From: Agromyces tardus | GTDB taxonomy: Bacteria; Actinomycetota; Actinomycetes; Actinomycetales; Microbacteriaceae | Length of the DNA: 64,000 nucleotides | NCBI RefSeq assembly: GCF_003710805.1 | Contig: NZ_RHHB01000001.1 | Location: forward strand, 124,001-188,000 | Direction: 5' to 3' | Notes under the pieces: generated by a model | Seen by the model: the letters and a program-made list of their open reading frames with translations, nothing else | What the model was told of the DNA's origin: nothing | Database searches by the model: none | Shown: positions 26,670 through 35,668 of the stretch, one piece after another | Layout of the letters: every line of letters starts with the position of its first letter | How positions within the stretch are numbered: the first letter of the stretch is position 1 | Translations under genes and position numbers: made by a program

Positions 26670-26817
26670 GGAACCGACCATAGCGCATGGACGCGCGCTC
26701 ACGGAAGTCGGCCTGCGACGAACGGTAGGCGACGTGCGACGAGCGGTTCGGCTCCCGACGCTTGACGGCGGCGATAGGTTTGTTGCAAAATCATCTGCAC
26801 GTGCGCAAGGAGGCCAC

Positions 26818-28086
26818 ATGAAGATCGTCATCGTCGGTGCCGGGATCGGCGGACTCGCGACCGCCCTCAGCCTGGAGCGCGCCGGCTACTCGGACGTCAC
26901 CGTCGTCGAGCGGGCTCAGGAGCTCAGGCCCCTCGGGGTGGGCATCAACCTGCTGCCGCACGCCGTGCGCGAGCTCACTGAGCTCGGGCTCGGCGAGGCG
27001 GTCGCCGCGATCGGCGTGCCGCCGGCCCGCCTGACCTACGTCAACCGGTTCGGCCAGCTCATCTGGAGCGAGCCGCGCGGCCTCGACGCCGGCTACCGCT
27101 GGCCGCAGCTCTCGGTGCATCGCGGCGAGTTCCAGCTGCTGCTCGCCGACGAGGTTCGGCGGCGGCTCGGACCCGATGCGATCCGGCTGGGCTGGCGTGC
27201 CCTCGGCGTCGAGCACGGCGGCACGGGCGAGATCGTGCGGTTCGCGGATGCATCCGGAGCCGAACTCGTGCTCGAGGCCGACCTCGTCGTCGGCGCCGAC
27301 GGCATCCACTCGGCCCTGCGTGCGCAGGCGTACCCCGCCGAGGGGGCGCCGCCGTGGAACCGACTCGTGCTGTGGCGCGGCACCGCCCTCGCGCCCACCT
27401 TCCTCGACGGACGCACCATGGTCATGGCGGGCGACGACGAGCAGAAGTTCGTGGCCTACCCCCTCGTCGCGCAGGGCCCCGACACGGGCCTCACCCGGGT
27501 CAACTTCATCGCCGAGCGCCGAGCCCCCGACGGCATGGCCGAGACGGCGGACTGGAACCACGCCGTCGACGCCGGCCCCATCGTCGAGCTGTTCGCCGAC
27601 TGGCGGTTCGACTGGCTCGACGTGCCCGGGGTCATCGCCGCGGCCGACCGGATCCTCGAGTATCCGATGGTCGACCGCGACCCGCTGCCCCGATGGACCT
27701 TCGGCCGCACCACGCTGCTCGGCGACGCTGCGCACGCGCTCTACCCGAACGGCTCCAACGGCGCGTCCCAGGCGATCCTCGATGCACGCACGCTCGTCTT
27801 CCACCTCGCCACCGGGCCCGGCATCGACGAGGCGCTCGCCGCCTACGAGGAGGAGCGCCGCCCGGCGACCGCACGCCTGTCGGAGATGACCCGGCAGCTC
27901 GGCCCGGAGCGCGTCATGCAGCTCGCCCGGGAGCGGGCGCCGCAGGGGTTCGCCGACATCCACGACGTGATCGCCGACGAGGAGCTGCGCGGCATCGCCG
28001 ACTCGTACAAGGTCGCGGCGGGGTTCCATCCCGAGCGGCTGAACGAACGGCCGTCGCTGACGCCCGGCACCGGGGTGCGGTCGTGA
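26818..28086 (+). CDS. FAD-dependent aromatic hydroxylase (monooxygenase)
   Basis: A 422-aa single-component flavoprotein hydroxylase. It has FAD motif GAGIGGLATALSLERAGY at the N-terminus, the DG motif VVGADGIHSALR, and the GD motif LLGDAAHALYPNGSNGASQA. It resembles 3-hydroxybenzoate 6-hydroxylase and salicylate-type enzymes that hydroxylate aromatic acids with NAD(P)H and O2. AAGGAGG is 5 nt before the ATG; the frame is open further upstream but without such a site. The stop overlaps the MarR start (GTGA). Confidence 0.88.
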   Translation: MKIVIVGAGIGGLATALSLERAGYSDVTVVERAQELRPLGVGINLLPHAVRELTELGLGEAVAAIGVPPARLTYVNRFGQLIWSEPRGLDAGYRWPQLSVHRGEFQLLLADEVRRRLGPDAIRLGWRALGVEHGGTGEIVRFADASGAELVLEADLVVGADGIHSALRAQAYPAEGAPPWNRLVLWRGTALAPTFLDGRTMVMAGDDEQKFVAYPLVAQGPDTGLTRVNFIAERRAPDGMAETADWNHAVDAGPIVELFADWRFDWLDVPGVIAAADRILEYPMVDRDPLPRWTFGRTTLLGDAAHALYPNGSNGASQAILDARTLVFHLATGPGIDEALAAYEEERRPATARLSEMTRQLGPERVMQLARERAPQGFADIHDVIADEELRGIADSYKVAAGFHPERLNERPSLTPGTGVRS

Positions 28087-28577
28087 GCGCGCGGCCCGGC
28101 CGCCTCGACGCGGCCCGCCTCAGCGGAGTGATCTCGCCCCTCCGGCGCGGGCTCCTGCGCGCCGCTCGCACTGCCGAGCAGCTCCCCGAGATCCCCGACG
28201 CCCAGGTCGAGGTGCTGCGCGCGCTGCCCGTCGGCGCCGTGCGCAGCCCGGCCGAGATCGCCGAGGAGCTGAGCCTCAGCCGCCCCACGGTCAGCAACCT
28301 GCTGCGCACGATGGAGGCCGCCGACCTCATCGTGCGCGAGCCCGACCCCGTCGATCGCCGCCGCGTCGCGGTGCGCGCCTCGACGCGTGCCGCGACCCTG
28401 CTGCGACGCTTCGACGAGGCGAGCGAGCGGCTGCTCGCGGCGGCGATGTCATCGCTGCCCGAGGCGGATCGCACGGCGCTCGCCGCGGCGCTCCCCTCGC
28501 TCGAGCGACTGCGGGACGAGATCCAGGCCCACGCCCGGGCCGGTCGCGTGCGACTGCAGGCGGGGGAGCAGCGATGA
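28083..28577 (+). CDS. MarR-family regulator
   Basis: A 164-aa winged-helix regulator. Helices EIAEELSLSRPTVSNLLRTM and the wing REPDPVDRRRVAVRAS are clear. It starts at a GTG overlapping the monooxygenase stop and ends overlapping the DUF3237 ATG, so it is the middle gene of a coupled three-gene operon. It probably senses the aromatic substrate or product and controls this operon and perhaps the divergent transporter. Confidence 0.88.
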   Translation: MSARPGRLDAARLSGVISPLRRGLLRAARTAEQLPEIPDAQVEVLRALPVGAVRSPAEIAEELSLSRPTVSNLLRTMEAADLIVREPDPVDRRRVAVRASTRAATLLRRFDEASERLLAAAMSSLPEADRTALAAALPSLERLRDEIQAHARAGRVRLQAGEQR

Positions 28578-29041
28578 GCCTGGAGCCGCCGCCGACCGGG
28601 CTCGAGCGGCTCTTCCGCGTGGAGGTCCTGGTGGGGCCGGTCGAGGACCACGGCATGACGAGCGCGGGCCATCGACGCGTCGTGCCGATCGTCGGGGGCC
28701 GCATCTTCGACGGGCTCGACGCCGAGGTGCTGCCGGGCGGCGCCGACTGGCAGGTCGTGCGCGCCGACGGCACGATCGAGATCGACACGCGGTACACGGC
28801 GCGCACCGCCGACGGGGCGCTCCTGCACCTGCGCACCCATGGGGTGCGCGCCGGCAGCCCCGAGGTGCTCGAGGCGCTGCTGCGCGGCGCCCAGGTGCCC
28901 GCCACGGAGTACGCGTTCCGGCTGCACGTGATGGTCGAGACCTCCGCGCCCGCCCACGAAGCGCTCCAGCGCGAGCTCGTCGTCGCGGCGGCCGCCCGCG
29001 GCGAGGGGCTCGTGGTGTACGACGCGTACCGCATGACGTGA
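28574..29041 (+). CDS. DUF3237/UPF0311 family protein
   Basis: A 155-aa protein with the DUF3237 signature: RRVVPIVGGRIFDG, GGADWQVVRADGTIEIDTRYTARTADG (read in parts) and LHVMVET. The family is a beta-barrel often found beside flavin monooxygenases and aromatic catabolism genes; its biochemical role is not established. The ATG overlaps the MarR stop. The association here supports an accessory role, perhaps substrate binding or a lactonase-like step. Confidence 0.85.
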   Translation: MSLEPPPTGLERLFRVEVLVGPVEDHGMTSAGHRRVVPIVGGRIFDGLDAEVLPGGADWQVVRADGTIEIDTRYTARTADGALLHLRTHGVRAGSPEVLEALLRGAQVPATEYAFRLHVMVETSAPAHEALQRELVVAAAARGEGLVVYDAYRMT

Positions 29042-29073
29042 AGGCGAGTCGGGGCTGATGCCCTGCGCCGCCC

Positions 29074-29649
29074 TCAGCGCAGGTCGAGCCGCATGAGCAC
29101 CCGCGGGAACCCGTTCAGCACCGACGTCGTGTCGGCCGCCCTCGTGAACCCGGCGCGCTCGAACAGCGTGCGCGTGCCGACGTACGCCATCGTGAGGTCG
29201 ACCTTCTCGCCGTGGTTGTCGACGGGGTAGCCCTCGATCGCGGGCGCGCCGTGCTCGCGCGCGAACTCCACGGCGCCGGCGAGCAGGTGGTGCGAGATGC
29301 CCTCGCCGCGATGGCCGGGCCGCACCCGGATGCACCACACCGACCACACGTCGAGGTCGTCGACGTGGGGGATGCGGCGGTTGCGCGCGTAGCTCGTGTC
29401 GGAGCGAGGGTGCACGGCCGCCCACCCGACGACCTCGTCGCCGTCGTAGGCGAGCACCCCGGGCGGCGGGCTCTGCCGGCAGAGCTCCCGCACGCGCTCG
29501 CCCCGGGCCGGGCCTCGCAGCGCGAGGTTCTCCTTCGACGAGGTCAGCCGGTAGCTGAGGCACCAGCACACGCTCGCGTCGGGACGCTTGGGCCCGACCA
29601 TCGTCGCGACGTCGTCGAAGACGGATGCTGCACGCACCTCGATCGCCAT
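29074..29649 (-). CDS. GNAT-family N-acetyltransferase
   Basis: A 191-aa acetyltransferase. The core shows WCIRVRPGHRGEGISHHLLAG, the acetyl-CoA loop with the usual V-R-P-x-x-R-G-x-G pattern, followed by GAPAIEGYPVD and a C-terminal FERAGFTRAADTTSVLNG. The N-terminal CWCLSYR segment is typical of the subgroup annotated as GNAT proteins of unknown substrate. The ATG at 29649 is taken because the family begins there. It is convergent with DUF3237 and divergent from Nudix. Confidence 0.85.
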   Translation of the reverse strand: MAIEVRAASVFDDVATMVGPKRPDASVCWCLSYRLTSSKENLALRGPARGERVRELCRQSPPPGVLAYDGDEVVGWAAVHPRSDTSYARNRRIPHVDDLDVWSVWCIRVRPGHRGEGISHHLLAGAVEFAREHGAPAIEGYPVDNHGEKVDLTMAYVGTRTLFERAGFTRAADTTSVLNGFPRVLMRLDLR

Positions 29650-29701
29650 GCGACCACCCTGCCACCCGCCTCCGACACCGCCGGTCGCATAGGGTGTCGC
29701 C

Positions 29702-30175
29702 ATGCCCACCCCCGACTTCGTGCTCGACCTGCGCCGGCACATCGGCACGGCCCCGCTCTCGCTCGTCGGCGTGACCGCCGTCATCGTGCGCGGCGACGCG
29801 GTGCTGCTCGGACGGCGGTCCGACACGGGCGCGCTGACGCCGATCACGGGCATCGTCGATCCGGGCGAGGAGCCGGCCGACGCCGCCCGGCGGGAGGCGC
29901 TCGAGGAGGCGGGGGTCCGCATCCGGGTGGATCGGCTGGCGTGGGTGCACCAGATCCCGCGCATCACCTACGCCAACGGCGACCAGGCCGACTACCTCGA
30001 CCTCACGTTCCGGTGCACCTGGCTCGAGGGCGAGCCGTATCCCGCCGACGGTGAGATGACCGATCTGGCGTGGCATCCGGTGCACGATCTGGCCGCCGTG
30101 GCCGAGCGGCACCGCCGCTGCATCGAGCTGGCGCTCGACGACCGCGTCGAGGCGCGCTTCGAGGGCGGGGCCTGA
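29702..30175 (+). CDS. Nudix hydrolase
   Basis: A 157-aa Nudix protein with a complete box at about 57-79: GIVDPGEEPADAARREALEE followed by AGV, matching Gx5Ex7REUxEExGU. It hydrolyses a nucleoside diphosphate linked to another moiety. TAGGGT at 29690-29695 is 6 nt before the ATG, so the mRNA is probably leaderless. Confidence 0.9.
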   Translation: MPTPDFVLDLRRHIGTAPLSLVGVTAVIVRGDAVLLGRRSDTGALTPITGIVDPGEEPADAARREALEEAGVRIRVDRLAWVHQIPRITYANGDQADYLDLTFRCTWLEGEPYPADGEMTDLAWHPVHDLAAVAERHRRCIELALDDRVEARFEGGA

Positions 30176-30226
30176 CGGATGCCGCGGGCCAGCCGCTCGC
30201 CGCGCCGGGCTCGTCGACGCGGAATC

Positions 30227-30240
30227 CCGGGCATGCCCGG
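30227..30240. promoter_or_regulatory. 14-bp perfect palindrome upstream of quinone oxidoreductase
   Basis: CCGGGCATGCCCGG is perfectly self-complementary and ends 15 nt before the next start codon. It could be an operator, or a short hairpin at the end of the Nudix transcript. No obvious -10 box was found beside it. Confidence 0.3.
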
Positions 30241-30255
30241 CGGGTTGCACCTCGC

Positions 30256-31284
30256 ATGAGAGCCATCGTCTATCGCCGCCCGGGGGACTCCTCGGTGCTC
30301 GAACCGTCGGAGCGGGAGATCGGGGAGCCGGGGCCCGGCGAGCTGCGGGTGCGGGTCGTCGTCTCCGGCGTGAATCCCACCGACTGGAAGTCGCGCCGCG
30401 GCTCCGGCTCGGCCGCGGCGACCGCCGGGCTGACCGTGCCGAACCAGGACGGCGCGGGCATCGTCGACGCCGTGGGCCCGGACGTCACCGGGTTCGCCGT
30501 GGGCGACCGGGTCTGGCTCGCGATCTCGGCGTGGCAGCGCCCCGAGTCGGGCACCGCGCAGGAGTCCACGATCACGCTCGCCGAGCGGGCGTTTCCGCTG
30601 CCCGACGGGGTGTCGTTCGACGTCGGTGCGAGCCTCGGCGTGCCGGCGGTCACGGCGCACCGCGCGCTGACCGTCTCGGAGGACGGACCGAGCCGCCTGC
30701 ACCCGGGCGCGCTCGCCGGCACGACCGTGCTCGTCGCCGGGGGAGCGGGCGCCGTGGGGCACGCCGCGATCCAGCTCGCCCGCTGGGCCGGCGCGACGGT
30801 GATCACGACCGTGAGCAGCCCCGAGAAGGCGGCGCTCGCCACGGCTGCGGGCGCCCACGAGGTCGTGCTCTACCGCGATCCGGATGTCGCGGGCCGGATC
30901 CGCGCGATCGCGCCCGGCGGCGTCGACCTCGTCGTCGAGGTGGCCGCGGGCGCGAACGCCGCGCTCGACCAGGCGGTGACCCACGAGCGGTCGACGATCG
31001 CGAGCTACGGCAACGACGGCGGGATGCCGCTCACGATCGACTTCGGACGCGCGATCTCGCTCAACCTGCGCTACCAGTTCGTGCTCATCTACACGATGGG
31101 CGCGACGGCCTGGGCAGCTGCCGGCGAGGACGTGACGGCCGCCGCGCGCGACGGTGCCCTCGCGGTCGGCGAGGAAGCGGGACTGCCGCTGCACCGCTAC
31201 CCGCTCGAGCAGGCCGCGGCCGCGCACGACGCCGTCGAGGGCGGCGTGGTCGGCAAGGTGCTCATCGACGTCGCGCCGCAGTGA
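30256..31284 (+). CDS. NADPH:quinone oxidoreductase (zinc-free MDR)
   Basis: A 342-aa MDR protein without zinc ligands. It begins MRAIVYRRPG, has SGVNPTDWKSR, and the NADPH loop GGAGAVGHAAIQLARWAGA. This is the zeta-crystallin/QOR group that reduces quinones or enones in the cytosol. No ribosome site stands before the ATG; the start is chosen from family alignment. An IclR gene follows after 28 nt. Confidence 0.87.
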   Translation: MRAIVYRRPGDSSVLEPSEREIGEPGPGELRVRVVVSGVNPTDWKSRRGSGSAAATAGLTVPNQDGAGIVDAVGPDVTGFAVGDRVWLAISAWQRPESGTAQESTITLAERAFPLPDGVSFDVGASLGVPAVTAHRALTVSEDGPSRLHPGALAGTTVLVAGGAGAVGHAAIQLARWAGATVITTVSSPEKAALATAAGAHEVVLYRDPDVAGRIRAIAPGGVDLVVEVAAGANAALDQAVTHERSTIASYGNDGGMPLTIDFGRAISLNLRYQFVLIYTMGATAWAAAGEDVTAAARDGALAVGEEAGLPLHRYPLEQAAAAHDAVEGGVVGKVLIDVAPQ

Positions 31285-31312
31285 CGGGCGATCGATCGGT
31301 AGCCTGAATCCC

Positions 31313-32089
31313 ATGGACGAGGGTCACGGCAACGCCAGCTCGAGCATGGGCCGGGCGTTCGAGGTGCTCTCGGCGCTCGCCGAGCTGACGGGGGACGCTC
31401 CGCATCGGGCCACGGTCTCGCGGGTCGCCGCGCGGCTGGACCGCGAGCGATCCCAGGTGTCGCGCACGCTCGCGTCCCTCGCCGCGCACGGCCTCGTCGT
31501 GCGGGGCGCCGATCGCAGCTACCGGCTCGGCTGGGGCTGGTACGCGGCCGCCCAGGAGCTGACCGACCACCGCCTGCGCGTCGACGGCCTGACCGTGCTC
31601 GACCGGCTCAGCGAGGCGGCCGACGAGGCCTGCTTCGTCGGCGCCCTGGTCGGCGACAGCACGGTGACCATCGCCGAGAGCCTGCCGCCGACGTCGCGCA
31701 TGATCGGCTCGTGGCTCGGCCGCGCCTATCCGGCGTACTGCAGCGACGCCGGCCAGGCGGTGCTGTGGGATGCGAGCGACGACGAGGTGCGCGCCGTCTT
31801 CGCGGCGACCGCGTTCCGGAGCGCCGGACCGAACGCGCCGGCATCGGTCGACGACTTCCTCGACCGGCTCGGGTCGGCGCGGAAGCGCGGCTTCGCGATC
31901 GTCGACGAGGAGGCAGAACCCGGCCTGTACTCGGTCGCGGCACCCGTGCGCGACTTCCGCGGCGAGGTCGTGGCGGCGGTGCAGGTCGTCGGCGCGCGCG
32001 AGAGCCTGGCGCCGCGCACGGCAGAGCTCGGGGAGCGCTGCGTCGGCGCCGCCGCGGAGCTGTCGAGCCTGCTGGGCGCTCCCGCCTGA
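31313..32089 (+). CDS. IclR-family transcriptional regulator
   Basis: A 258-aa regulator. The winged HTH (ATVSRVAARLDRERSQVSRT) spans about 20-75, and the effector domain (SRMIGSWLGRAYPAYCSDAGQAVLW, GFAIVDEEAEPGLYSVAAPV in parts) about 95-250. It starts 7 nt after TAGCCT (31300-31305), a leaderless arrangement. It is convergent with a second IclR paralogue and may control the upstream quinone reductase. Confidence 0.9.
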   Translation: MDEGHGNASSSMGRAFEVLSALAELTGDAPHRATVSRVAARLDRERSQVSRTLASLAAHGLVVRGADRSYRLGWGWYAAAQELTDHRLRVDGLTVLDRLSEAADEACFVGALVGDSTVTIAESLPPTSRMIGSWLGRAYPAYCSDAGQAVLWDASDDEVRAVFAATAFRSAGPNAPASVDDFLDRLGSARKRGFAIVDEEAEPGLYSVAAPVRDFRGEVVAAVQVVGARESLAPRTAELGERCVGAAAELSSLLGAPA

Positions 32090-32119
32090 CGTTCGGCCGT
32101 TCGAGACGCCCCGACCGGC

Positions 32120-32869
32120 TCAGCGCCCCGTCACGAGCGCGGTCAGGCGCGCGGCGGCCCCTGCCACCGCGACGACGACCTCATCGGTCAGCTCGGCGGC
32201 GGACCCGCTCGCACTGATCGCCGCGACGATCGTCCCGTCGGTCCCGCGCAGTGGCAGCGCGGTCTCGTGCACGCCGTCGTCGAACTCCTCCGCGGCCCGG
32301 ATGACGCCGCCGGCCCGGTCGCGTTCCATCAGCGCGTCGACGTCGGCGACCGAGCGCGCCGCGCCGGGGCCGCCGACGCCGACGAACTGGACGTCGGACA
32401 GCAGCGCCTCGAGCGCCCCGCGATCGTGGTCCCAGAGCAGGGCGCGCCCGGCTCCCGTCGACCAGGTGGGCGTCACCATGCCGGGGCGCACGGACGACTC
32501 GGCCGCACCGACTCCCGCCTCGTGGCGCAGCAGCACGGCCCGCGCGCCGTCGCGACCGGTGACCCGCGCGGTGACCCGGAAGCGGGCGGCGAGTGCGCGC
32601 AGTTCGACACGGGCGGCTCGCAGCCAGGGCTCGTTGAGCGTCGCGGCGACGGCGAGGAACCGGTCGCCGGCTCGGAACGCCTGCGTGTCATCGCGCTCGA
32701 GGTAGTCGAGCGCGCGGAGCTCCTGGGTGAGGCGCGAGACCCGGCTGCGTTCGATGCCGGTCGCGTCGGCGAGGCGCGAGGCAGTGTATCCGGGGCGACC
32801 CGACCGCTCCCGTGCGACGGCGGTCTCGAGCAGCCGAAGGCCCTGGGAGAGCGATGAGTGGGTCTGCAC
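32120..32869 (-). CDS. IclR-family transcriptional regulator
   Basis: A 249-aa regulator with HTH at about 28-60 (ASRLADATGIERSRVSRLTQ) and an effector domain (TPTWSTGAGRALLWDHD, GGVIRAAEEFDDGVHETALPL). It starts at GTG. It lies 38 nt downstream of the alanine racemase on the same strand, so it is probably the third gene of the permease-racemase operon and its likely regulator. Confidence 0.87.
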   Translation of the reverse strand: MQTHSSLSQGLRLLETAVARERSGRPGYTASRLADATGIERSRVSRLTQELRALDYLERDDTQAFRAGDRFLAVAATLNEPWLRAARVELRALAARFRVTARVTGRDGARAVLLRHEAGVGAAESSVRPGMVTPTWSTGAGRALLWDHDRGALEALLSDVQFVGVGGPGAARSVADVDALMERDRAGGVIRAAEEFDDGVHETALPLRGTDGTIVAAISASGSAAELTDEVVVAVAGAAARLTALVTGR

Positions 32870-32907
32870 GGCGTCCGCCTGTCAACGGGGTCGGGGTTGT
32901 CTGCCCA

Positions 32908-34056
32908 TTACACCGCATCCCGATGCGACACGGTGGTGGAGCGAACCGGGATCCGCGGATGCAGCCGTCCCCAGACGGAGTACAGGTCGGCGGCGATGTG
33001 CCCGTTCGCCCGCTCGAGGTCGGCCGACGAGATGCGGTCGGATCCCTGCCGCCCGTAGAGCACGACCTCCTCGCCGGGACGGAGGTCGCGGAGCTCGGTC
33101 GCGTCGACGGTCAGCGTGTTCATCGCGTGCCGGTCGACGATCGGCAGGCGACGACCGCGGATCAGCACGCACGCGCGACCGCCCAGCGACCGCTGCACGC
33201 CGTCGGCGTACCCGATCGGCACGGTGGCGAGCACGGCGTCGCGGTCGAGCCGGTGGGTGCGGTCGTAGCCGACCGTGCTCCCTGCCCGGTACTCGTTGAC
33301 CGCGGCCACTCGCGACTTGAGCGTGAACGCGGGGTGGAAGCCGGGGTGCGGCGCAGTGGAGTCTCCGTAGAGCGCCGCGCCGATCCGCACGAGGTCGAAG
33401 TGCGAGTCGGGCACCGTCAGGGCGGCGAACGACGTCGCGCAGTGACGGCGGATGCCCGCCCGGGCGGCCGCCGCGAGCGAACGGAGCACCAGGTCGGACT
33501 GGACCTGGAACGCGGCCGCGCCCTGCGCCACGTCGTCGGCGTCCTCGCAGGGGAAGTGCGAGCACACGCCGACGACGCGCAGCGACGGCTCGTCGAGCAC
33601 GCGGCGGAGGTCCTCCCTGCCGCGCGGGTGGAGCAGCTCGATCCCGTCGCGGCTGAGGCCCGTCGAGTTGATCGACACGTGCACGGGGATGCGGATGCCC
33701 CGCTCGCGCGCGACGCGGGCGACCTCGGCGCCGTGCTCGGCGCCGCCGACCCACTCCTCGACGCCGTGGGCGATCGCGTCGTCGACCTCCTCGGCGAGCG
33801 CCGGGCGGATCCGCATGATCCGCCCGGCGAAGCCGAGGAAGCGAGCGGCGCGCGCCTCGTCGTTGCCGGTGACGCCGATGGTCCCGATGCCGCGATCGAT
33901 GACCAGCGGGAGGACGTGGTCGATCCCGTGCCCGTAGGCGTCCGCCTTGAGCACCGCTGCCACGTCGACCCGTTGCGGGAGCGAGTCCCGCAGGAGGTCG
34001 AGGTTGCGGCCCACGGCGTCGAGGTCGACCTCGATCCACCCCGGCGACGGGATCAT
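32908..34056 (-). CDS. alr: Alanine racemase (PLP-dependent, possibly broad-specificity)
   Basis: A 382-aa fold-type III racemase. The PLP lysine Lys37 is in AVLKADAYGHG, the catalytic Tyr264 in STVGYDRTHRL, and the C-terminal beta domain contains MNTLTVDAT. It interconverts L- and D-alanine or a similar amino acid. It is not beside cell-wall genes; its ATG overlaps the stop of a CycA-like permease, which points to catabolism of an imported D-amino acid or supply of one. Substrate range cannot be read from sequence. Confidence 0.85.
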   Translation of the reverse strand: MIPSPGWIEVDLDAVGRNLDLLRDSLPQRVDVAAVLKADAYGHGIDHVLPLVIDRGIGTIGVTGNDEARAARFLGFAGRIMRIRPALAEEVDDAIAHGVEEWVGGAEHGAEVARVARERGIRIPVHVSINSTGLSRDGIELLHPRGREDLRRVLDEPSLRVVGVCSHFPCEDADDVAQGAAAFQVQSDLVLRSLAAAARAGIRRHCATSFAALTVPDSHFDLVRIGAALYGDSTAPHPGFHPAFTLKSRVAAVNEYRAGSTVGYDRTHRLDRDAVLATVPIGYADGVQRSLGGRACVLIRGRRLPIVDRHAMNTLTVDATELRDLRPGEEVVLYGRQGSDRISSADLERANGHIAADLYSVWGRLHPRIPVRSTTVSHRDAV

Positions 34057-35585
34057 CGGATCGCGTCGTCCGCGACCGGTGCCGCGACGTCGATCACGGG
34101 CTCGACGATCTCATCGACGGGCGCCTCCTCGGACGGGGGCGTCACGGTGCGCGCACCTCGTCGCCCGAACCGGAACCAGAAGTACAGGTAGCAGAGCGCG
34201 ACGAACGGGATGCCGAAGTAGAGCGCCGTGACCTGGTTCGGGTCGAACGCGATCGCGACGATCGAGATCCCGAGTAGGACGAACGCCACGATCGGCACCA
34301 CGGGATAGAGCGGCGTACGGTACGCGAGGCTCGACACGTCGCCGCCCGCTCGCACGAACGCGCGGCGGTGGAAGAACTGCGCGGCCACGATCGACATCCA
34401 GACGGCGACGACGGCGAACCCGGCGATCGACACGAGCACCAGGTACACGGTCGACGGCGCGATCACGCTCGACAGGAGCGACGCCAGGCCGATGACCATG
34501 CTGACGCTCAGCGCCACGATCGGGATGCCCCGACGGGTCAGTCGCATGAAGGCGCGCGGCGCGTGTCCTTCCTCGGCGAGGGAGAACAGCATCCGGGCGC
34601 AGGAGAAGAGGCCGCTGTTGCCGGCGGAGAGCAGGGCCGTGATGATGACGAAGTTCATGATGTCGGGCGCGAAGGGGATGCCCACGTACTCGAACACGGT
34701 CACGAACGGGCTGTCGGTGACGCCGGTCTCCTCGTAGGGCACGAGCGCCGCGATGACCGTGATGGAGCCGATGAAGAAGATCACGAGGCGCAGGACGGTC
34801 GAGCGCAGTGCCTTCGGGATGTTGCGTGCCGGGTCCTTGGTCTCGCCCGCCGCGACGCCGATGAGCTCGGAGCCGCTGAAGGCGTAGAACACGACGAGCG
34901 AGGTCATGAGCACGCCGCCGATACCGGTCGGGAAGAGGCCGTCGGGGGTCATGAAGTTGCTGAAGAGCACGGCGCCGGGGTCGTTCGTCGAGAGCGGCGT
35001 GAAGCCGAAGATCGCGGCCCCGCCGAGCACGATGAGTCCGATGATCGCGGCGACCTTGACGAGCGAGAACCAGAACTCGGTCTCGCCGAAGACGCGCGCC
35101 GAGATCGCGTTCAGGGTGAACAGCAGCGCCGCGAAGATGAGGCACCACACCCACACCGCCACGTCGGGGAACCAGCGCTGCATGAGGATGCCGGCTGCGG
35201 TGAACTCGGACCCCAGCGCGACGACCCAGCAGAGCCAGTACAGCCACGCCGTCGTGAATCCGGTCGCCGGGTTGATGGATCTCGCGGCGTAGATGTGGAA
35301 CGCCCCCGACACCGGGTAGGCGAGGGCGAGCTCGCCGAGGCACGCCATGACGAGGTAGACGACGAGTGCGCCGATGCCGTACGCGATGACGGCGCCGAGC
35401 GGTCCTGCCTGGTGGATGGTGTAGCCCGAGCTGAGGAACAGCCCCGAGCCGATCACGCCGCCCAGGGCGATCATGATCAGGTGCCGCGCATCCATCGAGC
35501 GCTGCAATCGGCGGAACGGCACTTGCGTGGCGGTGGTGTGGGGAAGCGTGTTGGGCAGCTGGTCGCCGCGGGCGGATCCGGTCAT
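34053..35585 (-). CDS. APC-superfamily amino acid permease (CycA/AAT-like)
   Basis: A 510-aa transporter with 12 membrane helices. The N-terminal FRRLQRSMDARHLIMIALGGVIGSG motif (in parts) marks the amino-acid transporter AAT family, which includes the CycA D-Ala/D-Ser/Gly permease. Ala/Val-rich acidic tail. The start at 35585 has GGAG 9 nt upstream; the frame stays open further but that part would cross the promoter. The stop overlaps the racemase ATG (ATGA), so import and racemisation are coupled. Confidence 0.88.
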   Translation of the reverse strand: MTGSARGDQLPNTLPHTTATQVPFRRLQRSMDARHLIMIALGGVIGSGLFLSSGYTIHQAGPLGAVIAYGIGALVVYLVMACLGELALAYPVSGAFHIYAARSINPATGFTTAWLYWLCWVVALGSEFTAAGILMQRWFPDVAVWVWCLIFAALLFTLNAISARVFGETEFWFSLVKVAAIIGLIVLGGAAIFGFTPLSTNDPGAVLFSNFMTPDGLFPTGIGGVLMTSLVVFYAFSGSELIGVAAGETKDPARNIPKALRSTVLRLVIFFIGSITVIAALVPYEETGVTDSPFVTVFEYVGIPFAPDIMNFVIITALLSAGNSGLFSCARMLFSLAEEGHAPRAFMRLTRRGIPIVALSVSMVIGLASLLSSVIAPSTVYLVLVSIAGFAVVAVWMSIVAAQFFHRRAFVRAGGDVSSLAYRTPLYPVVPIVAFVLLGISIVAIAFDPNQVTALYFGIPFVALCYLYFWFRFGRRGARTVTPPSEEAPVDEIVEPVIDVAAPVADDAIR

Positions 35586-35634
35586 CTCAGGTTTCTCCGT
35601 TTTCGTGTGAGGGGCTCGGCGTTGAGTGTGTGCA

Positions 35635-35668
35635 TGCATTATCAGCATCCAGATATGTCGTTAATGCA
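35635..35668. promoter_or_regulatory. Control region between permease and homoserine operons with candidate Lrp/AsnC site
   Basis: TGCATTA at 35635-35641 and TAATGCA at 35662-35668 form a perfect 7-bp inverted repeat around a 20-nt spacer. Inside, ATATGTC-N4-ATGCA at 35653-35668 matches a motif before the PLP lyase gene. On the minus strand GATAAT (complement of 35638-35643) is a good -10 for the permease operon. The 287-nt divergent gap otherwise shows only ribosome sites. Confidence 0.55.

Noticed and set aside
30227-30240. Perfect 14-bp palindrome as a confirmed operator
   Set aside because: Could equally be a short terminator stem of the Nudix gene; kept only as a low-confidence feature.
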